From contig NZ_CP067099.1 in assembly GCF_016618195.1 (NCBI RefSeq), forward strand, positions 1,054,001-1,118,000: a stretch of DNA of 64,000 bases, in the 5' to 3' direction. This stretch comes from Providencia manganoxydans (lineage in GTDB: Bacteria > Pseudomonadota > Gammaproteobacteria > Enterobacterales > Enterobacteriaceae). The position numbers were made by a program, and so were the translations under genes. Below, in pieces: positions 56,423 through 64,000 of the stretch; position 1 is the first letter of the stretch, and each line of letters opens with the position of its first letter. The notes under the pieces were generated by a model that was not told the DNA's origin, made no database searches, and was given only the letters and a program-made list of their open reading frames with translations.

Positions 56423-57544
56423 ATGTCTGTTGAATTATCTCATCTGAGAGATCAAATTGATGAAGTTGATAAATCATTATTAGATTTATTGGCTAAACGC
56501 TTACAGCTGGTAGCCGAAGTCGGTGAAGTTAAGAGTCAACATGGTTTACCGATTTATGTGCCTGAGCGGGAGTCAAGTATGTTGGCTGCCCGCCGCCAAG
56601 AGGCTGAGCGAATGGGGATCCCTGCTGATTTAATTGAAGATATACTTCGTCGTATTATGCGAGAATCCTACGCTCGTGAAAATGACAAAGGTTTTAAAAC
56701 GCTAAAGCCAGATGCCGGCCCAATTGTGATTGTAGGTGGTGACGGTAAAATGGGGCGGTTATTTAACCGCTTACTAACGTTGTCAGGCTACCAAGTAAAA
56801 ACATTAGGTGAGCAAGATTGGCCTCAAGCCACCTCTATTGTATCGGGTGCAAGCGTTGTCATTGTCAGTGTGCCAATACATACAACGGTAGAAATTATTC
56901 ATAAGCTACCTAAATTAGATAAAGAAACGATCCTTATTGATATCGCATCAGTGAAGCGTCAGCCTCTTGAAGCGATGCTTGCGGTACATGAAGGTCCTGT
57001 CCTTGGTTTACACCCTATGTTTGGTCCTGATGTTGGTAGTGTTGCAAAACAAGTGTTTGCATTTTGCGACGGAAGAGATAGTGGTGCTTATCAGTGGTTT
57101 CTTGAACAGCTACAGGTTTGGGGGGCTCGCTTGAAAAAAATTACTGCGAACGACCACGATCGCAATATGAGCTTTATTCAGGCATTACGCCATTTCACCA
57201 CCTTTACCTATGGTCAAAATTTAGCGGAGGAGCATGTAGATCTCCAGCAGTTGCTGGATCTATCATCTCCAATCTATCGTTTAGAGCTGGCTATGGTTGG
57301 GCGCTTATTTGCCCAAGATCCGCAGTTGTATGCGGATATTATTATGTCATCAGATGAAAATATTGAATTGATCCGCCGTTACTATCAATTATTTGGCGAA
57401 TCGATTGAAATGCTGGAACGCAAGGATAAAGCTGAATTTATACAGCAATTTAATAAAGTCAGTGAGTGGTTTGGTGAAGATGCTCACCACTTCATGAAGG
57501 AAAGTCAGTCTCTATTGCAAAGAGCTAACGATAATCGTAAATAA
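56423..57544 (+). CDS. tyrA: Bifunctional chorismate mutase/prephenate dehydrogenase (T-protein)
   Basis: A 373-residue protein that turns chorismate into prephenate and then 4-hydroxyphenylpyruvate on the way to tyrosine. The N-terminal AroQ chorismate mutase helix is at about 1-90 ([19 protein letters not shown]), followed by an NAD-binding dehydrogenase ([18 protein letters not shown], about 100-117) and [12 protein letters not shown]. Same length as E. coli TyrA (feedback inhibited by tyrosine). It is co-transcribed with aroF and ends in a terminator. Confidence 0.98.
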   Translation: MSVELSHLRDQIDEVDKSLLDLLAKRLQLVAEVGEVKSQHGLPIYVPERESSMLAARRQEAERMGIPADLIEDILRRIMRESYARENDKGFKTLKPDAGPIVIVGGDGKMGRLFNRLLTLSGYQVKTLGEQDWPQATSIVSGASVVIVSVPIHTTVEIIHKLPKLDKETILIDIASVKRQPLEAMLAVHEGPVLGLHPMFGPDVGSVAKQVFAFCDGRDSGAYQWFLEQLQVWGARLKKITANDHDRNMSFIQALRHFTTFTYGQNLAEEHVDLQQLLDLSSPIYRLELAMVGRLFAQDPQLYADIIMSSDENIELIRRYYQLFGESIEMLERKDKAEFIQQFNKVSEWFGEDAHHFMKESQSLLQRANDNRK

Positions 57545-57551
57545 TACTTGT

Positions 57552-57578
57552 TATAGCCCCAATTGGGGCTATATTTTT
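57552..57578 (+). terminator. Rho-independent terminator of aroF-tyrA
   Basis: TATAGCCCC (57552-57560), loop AATT, GGGGCTATA (57565-57573), then TTTTT. Confidence 0.88.
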
Positions 57579-57667
57579 GATACTTCAAGTTGCAGTACTT
57601 TTCGTTAAGATGTAAATAACGCATTCACTAATTGTCTAACGGCACCTACCAATATGTAGAGGATATA
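57579..57667 (+). repeat. Truncated ERIC-like element after tyrA
   Basis: GATACTTCAAGTTGCAGTAC matches the left inner part of the family, and TTGTCTAACGGCACC is a diverged right core, but both outer TATA ends are altered. It is in the 384-bp gap 57545-57928. The remaining AT-rich sequence presumably holds the chemoreceptor promoter. Confidence 0.45.
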
Positions 57668-57928
57668 TTTCCCTACAAAATCGTACGAAGCAAATTATTA
57701 AGCCATCACGCTCTTTTTTACTATGTGCATGTGATTTTACTTATTACTGCATTCCATAACTTAACATACCAATAAATATACTAATGTTAGTGACTAACTC
57801 TCTATTAGCTCCAGTTAATTGGTTTATAGGTTGAACATTTTAAAATTGAGCGATTTTGATAATAAAGTTAGTTGATTATTTACCGATATTAATGCCCATG
57901 AAATGATTAATTGGTCGGTGAGGAATCT

Positions 57929-59479
57929 ATGTCCCTGAAGGATATGAAAATTGGTGTAAAACTATCGATTGCATTCGCTTTCTTTATTTTACTTATGTTA
58001 TTGAGTTCAACATTTTCTCTAATCAGTTTAAATAGAGCGAATGATGGAATTCAGACGGTTATTTATAAAGATTATCCAATGACTGTTAAGGCTAATCAGC
58101 TAATGGATAATTTTTATTCTTATATTGGCATACAAGAGTTAATTTTACTGGATGATAGAGACAGTGAAAGACGTCGAAACGAACTAAGCAAAATCAGTGA
58201 GAATGTGGCACAGCTGTTGAAGGAGCTTGATGATCATGCAACAGATCAACAGTCTATTAGCGTACTTGAACAGATCTATGATGTTCGCGATCGTTTTCTT
58301 CAATCCCAATCTCGTTTGAATCGCTTTTTAGCCAATAATGATCGCCGTGCAGCTATTGATGAAATGATGAATAAAACATCGGCTATTCAACGTGAATATC
58401 GTGAAAAAGTACAAAACTTTATTGAGGTACAAAATCACAAAATGCAGCAAGCGGGCATTGTTGTTAATGATGAATACAATTTTAATAAATATTTCTTAAT
58501 TATATTAGCGCTGATTAGTATTGCGCTTGGTTGTGTGATTGGCTGGTTTATGACCCGATCAATTACTCGCCCACTTGGAAAAGCGGTAGCTTTTGCTCAA
58601 GCCATCGCTGAAGGTGATTTAACGCAACATGTAGAAATCAAATATCGTGATGAAACCGGTATATTACTTCAAGCATTGTTGGAAATGAAAAAACGTTTAT
58701 TGGAGATTGTGCTGGAAGTCCAAAATGGGTCAGAAAGTATTTCTGCGGCGGCGGGGCAAATTGTTGCTGGCAACCAAAATCTCGCAGCAAGAACAGAGGA
58801 GCAAGCAACCTCTGTCGAAGAGACGGCGAGTTCGATGGAACAGATCACATCAACAGTACAAAATACGGCTGAACACACCCATCAAGCCACCCAGCTTGCT
58901 GCTGATACTGCACTAGTCGTTACGAATAATGGCAAAATGATGAATCGAGTGACTGATAAAATGCGTGCTATTAATGCATCATCAAGTCAAATGACTGATA
59001 TTATTAATTTAATCGATTCTATAGCCTTTCAAACTAATATCCTCGCATTGAATGCCTCTGTTGAGGCTGCTAGGGCGGGCGAGCATGGACGTGGTTTCGC
59101 TGTTGTTGCGGGAGAGGTTCGACTCTTAGCACAAAAAAGTGCTAATTCAGCTAATGATATTAGAGTATTAATTGAAAATTCACTCACAGAAACGAAAGAG
59201 GGGATGGAGTTAGTTGAAAATGTGGAAACGCAAATTCATGGTATGGTCAAAAATGTTGAAGAGATGGATAAACGTTTGCAAGAAATAGGACAAGCTAGCC
59301 ATGAGCAAAGTGCAGGGATCTTGCAAATTAATAGTGCTGTAGGGCAATTAGATGCCACAACACAACAAAATGCCAGCTTGGTTGAGCAATCTGTTGCTGC
59401 CGCTGGAGCATTGGAGCAGCAAGCCTTACACCTTAAACAGCTAGTTAATTATTTTCGTGTTGACCTTTCAATGCATTAA
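57929..59479 (+). CDS. Methyl-accepting chemotaxis protein
   Basis: A 516-residue chemoreceptor with a first membrane span (about 11-32), a periplasmic helical sensor domain (about 33-187; 4HB-type by position), a second span (about 188-209), a HAMP domain (about 210-262) and a cytoplasmic signalling domain with the hairpin tip [20 protein letters not shown]. The ligand cannot be predicted. It ends RVDLSMH without an NWETF-like CheR-binding pentapeptide. The frame opens at TTG 57911, but ATG 57929 has GAGGA 7 bp upstream. It is inserted between tyrA and pheA, which are neighbours in E. coli. No other chemotaxis gene is in the window. Confidence 0.92.
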   Translation: MSLKDMKIGVKLSIAFAFFILLMLLSSTFSLISLNRANDGIQTVIYKDYPMTVKANQLMDNFYSYIGIQELILLDDRDSERRRNELSKISENVAQLLKELDDHATDQQSISVLEQIYDVRDRFLQSQSRLNRFLANNDRRAAIDEMMNKTSAIQREYREKVQNFIEVQNHKMQQAGIVVNDEYNFNKYFLIILALISIALGCVIGWFMTRSITRPLGKAVAFAQAIAEGDLTQHVEIKYRDETGILLQALLEMKKRLLEIVLEVQNGSESISAAAGQIVAGNQNLAARTEEQATSVEETASSMEQITSTVQNTAEHTHQATQLAADTALVVTNNGKMMNRVTDKMRAINASSSQMTDIINLIDSIAFQTNILALNASVEAARAGEHGRGFAVVAGEVRLLAQKSANSANDIRVLIENSLTETKEGMELVENVETQIHGMVKNVEEMDKRLQEIGQASHEQSAGILQINSAVGQLDATTQQNASLVEQSVAAAGALEQQALHLKQLVNYFRVDLSMH

Positions 59480-59498
59480 TTGAAAGTTTGATATCAAT

Positions 59499-59527
59499 AA
59501 AAGCCAGTTAGTCAATTACTGGCTTTT
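59499..59527. terminator. Bidirectional terminator between the chemoreceptor gene and pheA
   Basis: AAAAGCCAGT (59499-59508) and ACTGGCTTTT (59518-59527), a 10-bp perfect stem with T or A runs on each side, where plus- and minus-strand transcripts converge. Confidence 0.82.
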
Positions 59528-59539
59528 ATGTACCAAGAT

Positions 59540-60712
59540 CTAAGGGGTAATTTTTTCAGGCTCAACAGGAACAATATTTTCTGATGGGTAACAACCTAAA
59601 ATTTTAATTGAGCGTGTAATGGTCGATAGATCTTTGAGTGCTTGTTGCATATTTTCGGTGCGAAGGTTGGAGTGCACATCAATATAAAACATCTCTTCCC
59701 ATGGCTTACCATTAATAGGGCGTGATTCAAGCTTGCTCATGATGATCTTATTATTTTTTAAGATAACTAACGCATCTACCAGAGCCCCTGCTTGTTGACC
59801 TGTGGTAATCAGTAGTGTCGTTTTCGCAGGGACTTGCTCAGTAACTTCAATTGCTTGTGGAGCAACAACAATAAACCGAGTCATATTAATTTGCTGGTTG
59901 GCTAAGTTATGCTCTAGAACTTGTAAATTATAGAGCGCACCGCCTGCTTCGCTGCCAAATGCTGCAACATTTGGTGAATTTTGTTGAGCCACTTTTTGCA
60001 TTGCTGTTGAGGTGCTGTCGCAATACTCGATTTTCCAATGAGGATATTGTGAGAGATATTGGCTGCATTGTTGGAACGGTTGAGGATGACTATAAACTGT
60101 ATCTATTTTGCTAAGATCTGTATCACAGGATGTTAGCAAGCAATGGTTAATCGGTAAGCGGATTTCACCGACAATCGATAATGTGGTGTTTTGTAATAGG
60201 TCATAAACATCATTGATTGCCCCTGAACTGGTATTTTCAATCGGTAAAATACCATAGTCAGCTTGACCGCTTTCAACAAGAGAAAATATATCTTGGAATT
60301 TATGGCAGCTGCACTCAACAAGTTGGTCAAAGTGTCTAGCTGAATATTGACGGGCTGCGATGTGTGAGTAGGAGCCTTTAGGACCTAAAAATGCAAATCG
60401 TGCTGAATCACTGGGTGTTAGATTGAGATGTTGCTGTAGGATAGCTTGTTGTGTAAGAACCGAATCCTCGATGATCATTTGAAATAGTCGGGTGACATAA
60501 AAACCGTCTAAGCCTAGCGGTTTTGCTTTGTCGATCAAAACATCCAATAATTGGCGCTCGCGTTCTTTATCTCGTATTGGGCGGTTATCTTCTAGCTTTG
60601 TTTGTGCGACTTCAACGGCATAGCCGCGTCTCTTAGCCAGTAGGCCAAGAAGTTCACTGTCCAATTGGCTGATTTTTTCACGTACTTTCAGTAAATTAGT
60701 GCTGTTATCCAT
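59540..60712 (-). CDS. pheA: Bifunctional chorismate mutase/prephenate dehydratase (P-protein)
   Basis: A 390-residue protein (E. coli 386) leading to phenylalanine. It has an N-terminal chorismate mutase ([21 protein letters not shown], about 8-28), a prephenate dehydratase domain ([31 protein letters not shown]) and an ACT regulatory domain with [17 protein letters not shown] that binds phenylalanine. Expression is probably controlled by the phe leader and attenuator just upstream. Confidence 0.97.
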   Translation of the reverse strand: MDNSTNLLKVREKISQLDSELLGLLAKRRGYAVEVAQTKLEDNRPIRDKERERQLLDVLIDKAKPLGLDGFYVTRLFQMIIEDSVLTQQAILQQHLNLTPSDSARFAFLGPKGSYSHIAARQYSARHFDQLVECSCHKFQDIFSLVESGQADYGILPIENTSSGAINDVYDLLQNTTLSIVGEIRLPINHCLLTSCDTDLSKIDTVYSHPQPFQQCSQYLSQYPHWKIEYCDSTSTAMQKVAQQNSPNVAAFGSEAGGALYNLQVLEHNLANQQINMTRFIVVAPQAIEVTEQVPAKTTLLITTGQQAGALVDALVILKNNKIIMSKLESRPINGKPWEEMFYIDVHSNLRTENMQQALKDLSTITRSIKILGCYPSENIVPVEPEKITP

Positions 60713-60740
60713 CCTACCTACCCTTAAAACATCAGTGAAT

Positions 60741-60768
60741 AAAAAAAGCCCCTATTTAGAGGGGCTTT
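60741..60768 (-). terminator. pheA attenuator terminator
   Basis: Read on the minus strand: AAAGCCCCT (60768-60760), loop CTAAAT, AGGGGCTTT (60753-60745) and a T-run. The sequence AAGGGGCTTTT found further upstream (at about 60800-60810, just after the leader peptide) can instead pair with the first arm. This gives the choice between terminator and antiterminator that a ribosome stalled on Phe codons would set. Confidence 0.82.
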
Positions 60769-60808
60769 AAATCTTGTCTTCTTTTATTTCTCGAACGACA
60801 AAAGCCCC

Positions 60809-60856
60809 TTAGTAGGAGTTGCTAAAGAAAGAAAAGAAACCAAGATTCATATTCAT
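60809..60856 (-). CDS. pheL: pheA leader peptide
   Basis: A 15-codon open frame, MNMNLGFFSFFSNSY, 97 bp upstream of pheA, with four Phe codons clustered in the middle (FFSFF). E. coli PheL is [15 protein letters not shown], with the same length but seven Phe. The Shine-Dalgarno is weak (GGTA). A second ATG at codon 3 could also start. Stalling on these codons when Phe-tRNA is scarce would favour the antiterminator. Confidence 0.82.
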   Translation of the reverse strand: MNMNLGFFSFFSNSY

Positions 60857-60936
60857 AATTAATACCATAATTGCAGAGTGTTCTCTTAAATAGAACTGAT
60901 AGTTAACTGGATGTCAACAAAAAAGAAGTTGTACCA

Positions 60937-60965
60937 TCAAAAAACGCGCCCATGATGAGCGCGTT
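60937..60965 (-). terminator. Terminator of raiA
   Basis: On the minus strand AACGCGC (60965-60959) pairs with GCGCGTT (60949-60943), followed by TTTT. It is 38 bp downstream of the raiA stop and before the pheL promoter region. Confidence 0.7.
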
Positions 60966-61002
60966 GGAAAGGTTTCAAGATAAGTTTGTAGATAATATAA
61001 AA

Positions 61003-61332
61003 TTATAACGTAACAAGGTTCGCTTCTTTTACACTATTGTTGGCCCTTCTTGATTCTCCTTTGTGTTGTGCTTTATTGAGTTGTCTTTCGAGTTTGTTAA
61101 TTAATTCATTGATTGCGACATACATATCTTCATGTTTGGCGCTTGCAACCAGTTTACCTGTGGCTGTTTTAATATTGGCATCCACCATAAAGCCTTGTGG
61201 TTCTTTCGATAATACAACATGAGTATTAATCAAAGAAACTTGCCATTTGTCGAGTTTAGTCAGACGGCTCTCAATGTGATCTCGGATAGCGGGGGTAATA
61301 TCCATTTGTTTGCTAGTTATGTTCACTATCAT
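61003..61332 (-). CDS. raiA: Ribosome-associated inhibitor RaiA (YfiA)
   Basis: A 109-residue cold/stationary-phase factor that binds the 30S subunit in place of mRNA and tRNA, and prevents 100S dimer formation. Sequence [20 protein letters not shown] and [17 protein letters not shown] matches E. coli RaiA, but the C-terminus is slightly shorter (EANLVTL). The frame begins further upstream (ATG 61347), but the ATG at 61332 has AGAGG about 7 bp upstream and matches E. coli RaiA. Its neighbours (pheA, bamD) are as in E. coli. Confidence 0.95.
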   Translation of the reverse strand: MIVNITSKQMDITPAIRDHIESRLTKLDKWQVSLINTHVVLSKEPQGFMVDANIKTATGKLVASAKHEDMYVAINELINKLERQLNKAQHKGESRRANNSVKEANLVTL

Positions 61333-61605
61333 ATAGTTACCTCTCATTGTTTCCGTCTTCGATGTACTCAGAATAGCGACTATTTAGTTTAAAAAATTGA
61401 CCTAGATCACACTTGATACATGCAGTCCATTCTCACCATCTGAACTGTGATTTGGTATAAAAAAGTAGGGGAAAGAGATTGCCAAGTTTGAGTTCTTGAG
61501 CCAAACTGAAAAAGTTGACTATCAATACGGTTAATAGTCGGTACTGTCTTTGGGCTAAAATTTGATATATGAGTAAATAGTAGAAAATAGCCTGAAAAAT
61601 CAATA

Positions 61606-61766
61606 TATACTCGTCATACTGCAAGTTGCAGCGCTTTACGTTGAGGTATAACAACTACGCTCATTCGCACCACTTACCCACCAGTCATACCAGTCATATA
61701 GTTTTCTATGCTCCTAGTGACTCATTCGCTTGTCGCCTAGCTGCACCTCGAATTATTTAGAGCATA
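61606..61766 (+). repeat. ERIC/IRU-like element in the raiA-bamD gap, 161 bp
   Basis: TATACTCGTCATACTGCAAG at the left, TCGAATTATTTAGAGCATA at the right, with GCTCCTAGTGACTCATTCGC and GCTTGTCGCCTAGCTGCACC in the core. It is the best-preserved long copy, with an insertion in the left core. The 509-bp gap 61333-61841 otherwise holds the raiA promoter side and the bamD terminator. Confidence 0.82.
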
Positions 61767-61794
61767 GTGATATTTAATCTATCTTGGATTTCCA

Positions 61795-61823
61795 TAAAAA
61801 AACAGCAGCCGAAGCTGCTGTTT
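61795..61823 (-). terminator. Terminator of bamD
   Basis: On the minus strand AAACAGCAGC (61823-61814), loop TTCG (a stable UUCG tetraloop), GCTGCTGTTT (61809-61800), then TTTTT. It is 19 bp downstream of the bamD stop. Confidence 0.88.
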
Positions 61824-61841
61824 CTCAATTCTACAGCTTGA

Positions 61842-62573
61842 TTAATTACTATTAGCGGCAATCAAGTTTGCAACTTTATTTGCTTCCGCGTTAAGCCCCA
61901 TTTGATTGTAAGCTATCTCCATGTATTTTAATGCTTTTCTTGTGGCATCAGTATCTGGGTAGTCTCTTAACATTTGTTGAACTCGATTGACAACCGCGAC
62001 ATAGGCACCACGTTTGTTGTAATATTCAACGACGGAGAGGTCAAATCGCGCTAAACGATCTTTTAAATAGATAAGACGTTTGCTGGAATCGTTAGCATAG
62101 AGGCTGTTAGGATAGTAACGAACCAATTGGCTAAAGTCCTTAAAGGCGACTCGTGCGTGTTGAGGATCTCTATCTGAGCGGTCAATACCAAAGAAACCTT
62201 GCAATGCACTATCATCAAGTGCCATTGCAGTCAAACCACGCATATAGAGCACATAGTCAATATTTGGGTGGGTTGGGTTTAGACGCATAAAGCGGTCAAT
62301 TGCAGCTATCGCCATTGGTAGTTCAGCTGATTTATAATAAGCATAAATCAGATCTAATTGTACCTGCTGGGCATATGGGCCAAATGGATAGCGGTTATCC
62401 AACGCTTCCAATTGCTTGATGGCCGCTTTGTAGTTACCATCCTGCAACTTTTGCTGGCCAACACTGTACATTTCAGCCGGGGTGCTATCAGGGCTGATTT
62501 CATTATTGCTGGAGCATCCGGTGAGTACCAGGCTCAACGTGGCGGCAGCCACCAGATATTTCATACGTATCAT
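61842..62573 (-). CDS. bamD: Outer membrane assembly lipoprotein BamD
   Basis: A 243-residue TPR lipoprotein, essential part of the BAM complex that folds outer-membrane beta-barrels. Lipobox LTGCSS (Cys near 20), five TPR-like repeats and motifs such as [20 protein letters not shown] and [18 protein letters not shown] match E. coli BamD. The frame also opens at a GTG (62576); the ATG at 62573 matches the E. coli start. It is divergent from rluD, as in E. coli. Confidence 0.97.
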   Translation of the reverse strand: MIRMKYLVAAATLSLVLTGCSSNNEISPDSTPAEMYSVGQQKLQDGNYKAAIKQLEALDNRYPFGPYAQQVQLDLIYAYYKSAELPMAIAAIDRFMRLNPTHPNIDYVLYMRGLTAMALDDSALQGFFGIDRSDRDPQHARVAFKDFSQLVRYYPNSLYANDSSKRLIYLKDRLARFDLSVVEYYNKRGAYVAVVNRVQQMLRDYPDTDATRKALKYMEIAYNQMGLNAEANKVANLIAANSN

Positions 62574-62711
62574 CACGTGTTGGTTATCCTCTGAGTGTTT
62601 CGAGGGAGACTATCCGTAAGGCTCCCGGCAAAATTCGAGTTACAATAGCATATATTTTAAATAAAACGGCCTCGCCGTCAAAACACAAACACTAAAAAAG
62701 TAGATTAATTT

Positions 62712-63689
62712 ATGGCTCAACAAGTACAACTTAATGCAACTGTTGCTGAATCACAGCTCGGTCAACGTTTAGATCAGGCTTTAGCGGAATTGTTCCCTGA
62801 TTATTCACGTTCTCGTATAAAAGAGTGGATTTTAGATGATAGAGTGCAGGTTAATGGGAAAGTTATCAATAAGCCAAAGGAAAAAGTTTTAGGTGGCGAA
62901 CAAATTTTAGTCGATGCGTTGATTGAAGAGGAGAATCGTTGGGAGCCACAAGATATTCCTTTGGATGTCGTTTATGAGGATGAAGATATCTTAGTCATCA
63001 ACAAACCTCGTGGTTTAGTGGTACACCCAGGTGCAGGTAACCCAGATGGCACTATCTTAAATGCATTACTATATCGTTATCCTGAAATTGTTGACGTACC
63101 ACGAGCAGGGATTGTTCACCGTCTCGATAAAGACACGACTGGTTTGATGGTGGTTGCAAAAACGGTTCCTGCACAAACTCGTTTAGTTGAGTCATTACAG
63201 CTACGTGAAATCACACGTGAATATGAAGCAGTTGCCGTTGGTCGAATGACTGCGGGTGGGATGGTGGAAGAACCTATTTCGAGACATCCAACAAAACGCA
63301 CTCATATGGCCGTACACCCGATGGGAAAACCTGCCGTAACACATTACCGTATCATGGAGCATTTCAGAGCACACACTCGCTTGCGCTTGCGTTTAGAAAC
63401 GGGAAGAACTCACCAAATACGCGTACATATGGCACACATTAACCATCCTCTTATTGGTGATCCATTATATGGTGGCCGTCCTCGCCCATTGAAAGGTGCC
63501 AGTGAAGCATTTTTAGACGTCATGCGTAAATTTGACCGCCAAGCATTACATGCCACCATGTTACGTTTATATCATCCAATTTCAGGGATCCAAATGGAGT
63601 GGCATGCACCTTTACCAGATGATATGGTGGAACTTATCGAAGCCTTAAAGGCAGATTATCAACTACATAAAGATAATATGGACTGGTAA
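62712..63689 (+). CDS. rluD: 23S rRNA pseudouridine synthase RluD
   Basis: A 325-residue enzyme that makes pseudouridines 1911, 1915 and 1917 in helix 69 of 23S rRNA. It has an N-terminal S4 RNA-binding domain (about 15-75), catalytic HRLDKDTTG (136-144, Asp139), RTHQIRVHMAHINHPLIGD and the C-terminal segment. Its stop codon overlaps the pgeF start (TAATG). Confidence 0.97.
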   Translation: MAQQVQLNATVAESQLGQRLDQALAELFPDYSRSRIKEWILDDRVQVNGKVINKPKEKVLGGEQILVDALIEEENRWEPQDIPLDVVYEDEDILVINKPRGLVVHPGAGNPDGTILNALLYRYPEIVDVPRAGIVHRLDKDTTGLMVVAKTVPAQTRLVESLQLREITREYEAVAVGRMTAGGMVEEPISRHPTKRTHMAVHPMGKPAVTHYRIMEHFRAHTRLRLRLETGRTHQIRVHMAHINHPLIGDPLYGGRPRPLKGASEAFLDVMRKFDRQALHATMLRLYHPISGIQMEWHAPLPDDMVELIEALKADYQLHKDNMDW

Positions 63690-64000
63690 TGAATTCACTT
63701 ATTTTCCCTGATTGGCCACAACCTAGCAATATATCTAGCTGTAGCACAACTCGCCTTGGTGGTGTGAGTTTGGCGCCGTTTGATAGCCTAAATTTAGGGG
63801 GGCATGTAGGTGATGACCCTGTGTTAGTCAGTGAAAATCGTTCTTTATTACAAAAATTAGCTGGCTTGCCACAGCAACCTTTGTGGCTCCAGCAAGTTCA
63901 TGGAACAGAAGTTGTGTGTTTAAACAATGGTGATTGGGAAAACACCCGTGCTGATGCGGTATATACTAATCAGGTGGGGCAAGTTTGCACCATCATGACC
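63689..64000 (+). CDS. pgeF: Purine nucleoside phosphorylase/YfiH laccase-domain protein, N-terminal part (cut by window edge)
   Basis: 104 codons of a YfiH/PgeF (DUF152) protein are present: MNSLIFPDWPQP, SCSTTRLGGVSLAPFDSLNLG and the LWLQQVHGTEVV motif with its conserved His. It is cytoplasmic. Members have been reported to act on purine nucleosides (multi-copper-oxidase-like fold with zinc) and to correct peptidoglycan misincorporation. The ATG overlaps the rluD stop by one base, as in E. coli (rluD-yfiH). Confidence 0.93.
   Translation, partial: MNSLIFPDWPQPSNISSCSTTRLGGVSLAPFDSLNLGGHVGDDPVLVSENRSLLQKLAGLPQQPLWLQQVHGTEVVCLNNGDWENTRADAVYTNQVGQVCTIMT

Noticed and set aside
63689..64000. 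Truncated pgeF as a pseudogene
   Set aside because: The frame is intact up to the window edge; only the window truncates it.

Overview
The window looks like core chromosome of a gammaproteobacterium of the Morganellaceae, most likely Providencia or a close relative. The evidence is gene order that matches Escherichia coli block by block (gshB-yqgE-yqgF; proB-proA; aas-lplT; recA-alaS-csrA-tRNA-Ser/Arg-gshA-luxS; ffh-rpsP-rimM-trmD-rplS; aroF-tyrA/pheA-raiA; bamD/rluD-pgeF), moderately AT-rich coding sequence, AT-rich spacers, and a Na+-translocating NQR operon that E. coli lacks. No phage, transposase, plasmid or CRISPR gene is visible. The genus is inferred from content, not from a search.

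Layout. 1-3.9 kb: a minus-strand run of rsmE, gshB, yqgE, ruvX, yggS and the start of proC. 4.3-8.7 kb: accessory genes (a solitary prepilin peptidase, a periplasmic metallo-beta-lactamase-fold protein with a DsbA-like partner and a divergent LysR regulator), then lysR/lysA. 10.1-12.7 kb: an AT-rich island with a Sel1-type lipoprotein, a broken tandem paralogue and a small membrane protein. 13-18 kb: fadE (with a FadR-like operator), gmhA, yafJ and dpaA (yafK). 18.3-25.6 kb: nqrABCDEF, apbE and nqrM, i.e. the whole Na+-NQR complex with its flavin transferase and maturation factor. 25.7-27.5 kb: an unrecognised small protein and a GDPD-family protein with an altered active site. 27.9-36.5 kb: dinB (LexA box), pepD, gpt, frsA, crl, proBA and aroL. 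36.6-41.6 kb: aas, lplT, pncC and recA (perfect LexA box). 42-48.6 kb: alaS, csrA, one tRNA-Ser(GCU), three identical tRNA-Arg(ACG), gshA and luxS. 48.6-54.8 kb: a CorC-type protein (yfjD), ypjD, ffh and the rpsP operon. 55.3-60.9 kb: aroF-tyrA and pheA with a phe leader/attenuator, with a chemoreceptor gene placed between tyrA and pheA. 61-64 kb: raiA, bamD, rluD and the start of pgeF.

The main unifying feature outside the genes is a family of ERIC/IRU-type intergenic repeats. I count about 14 copies or remnants, from full-length elements (127 bp and longer) to internally deleted or collapsed forms. One abuts the lysA start codon and supplies its only visible Shine-Dalgarno-like sequence.

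I do not see a convincing undescribed multi-gene system. The leads most worth checking are the lipoprotein pair with two homopolymer frameshifts, the ERIC-derived lysA leader, a hairpin over the crl ribosome-binding site, the degenerate GDPD and MBL active sites, the apparent absence of recX, and the chemoreceptor insertion at the tyrA/pheA junction.
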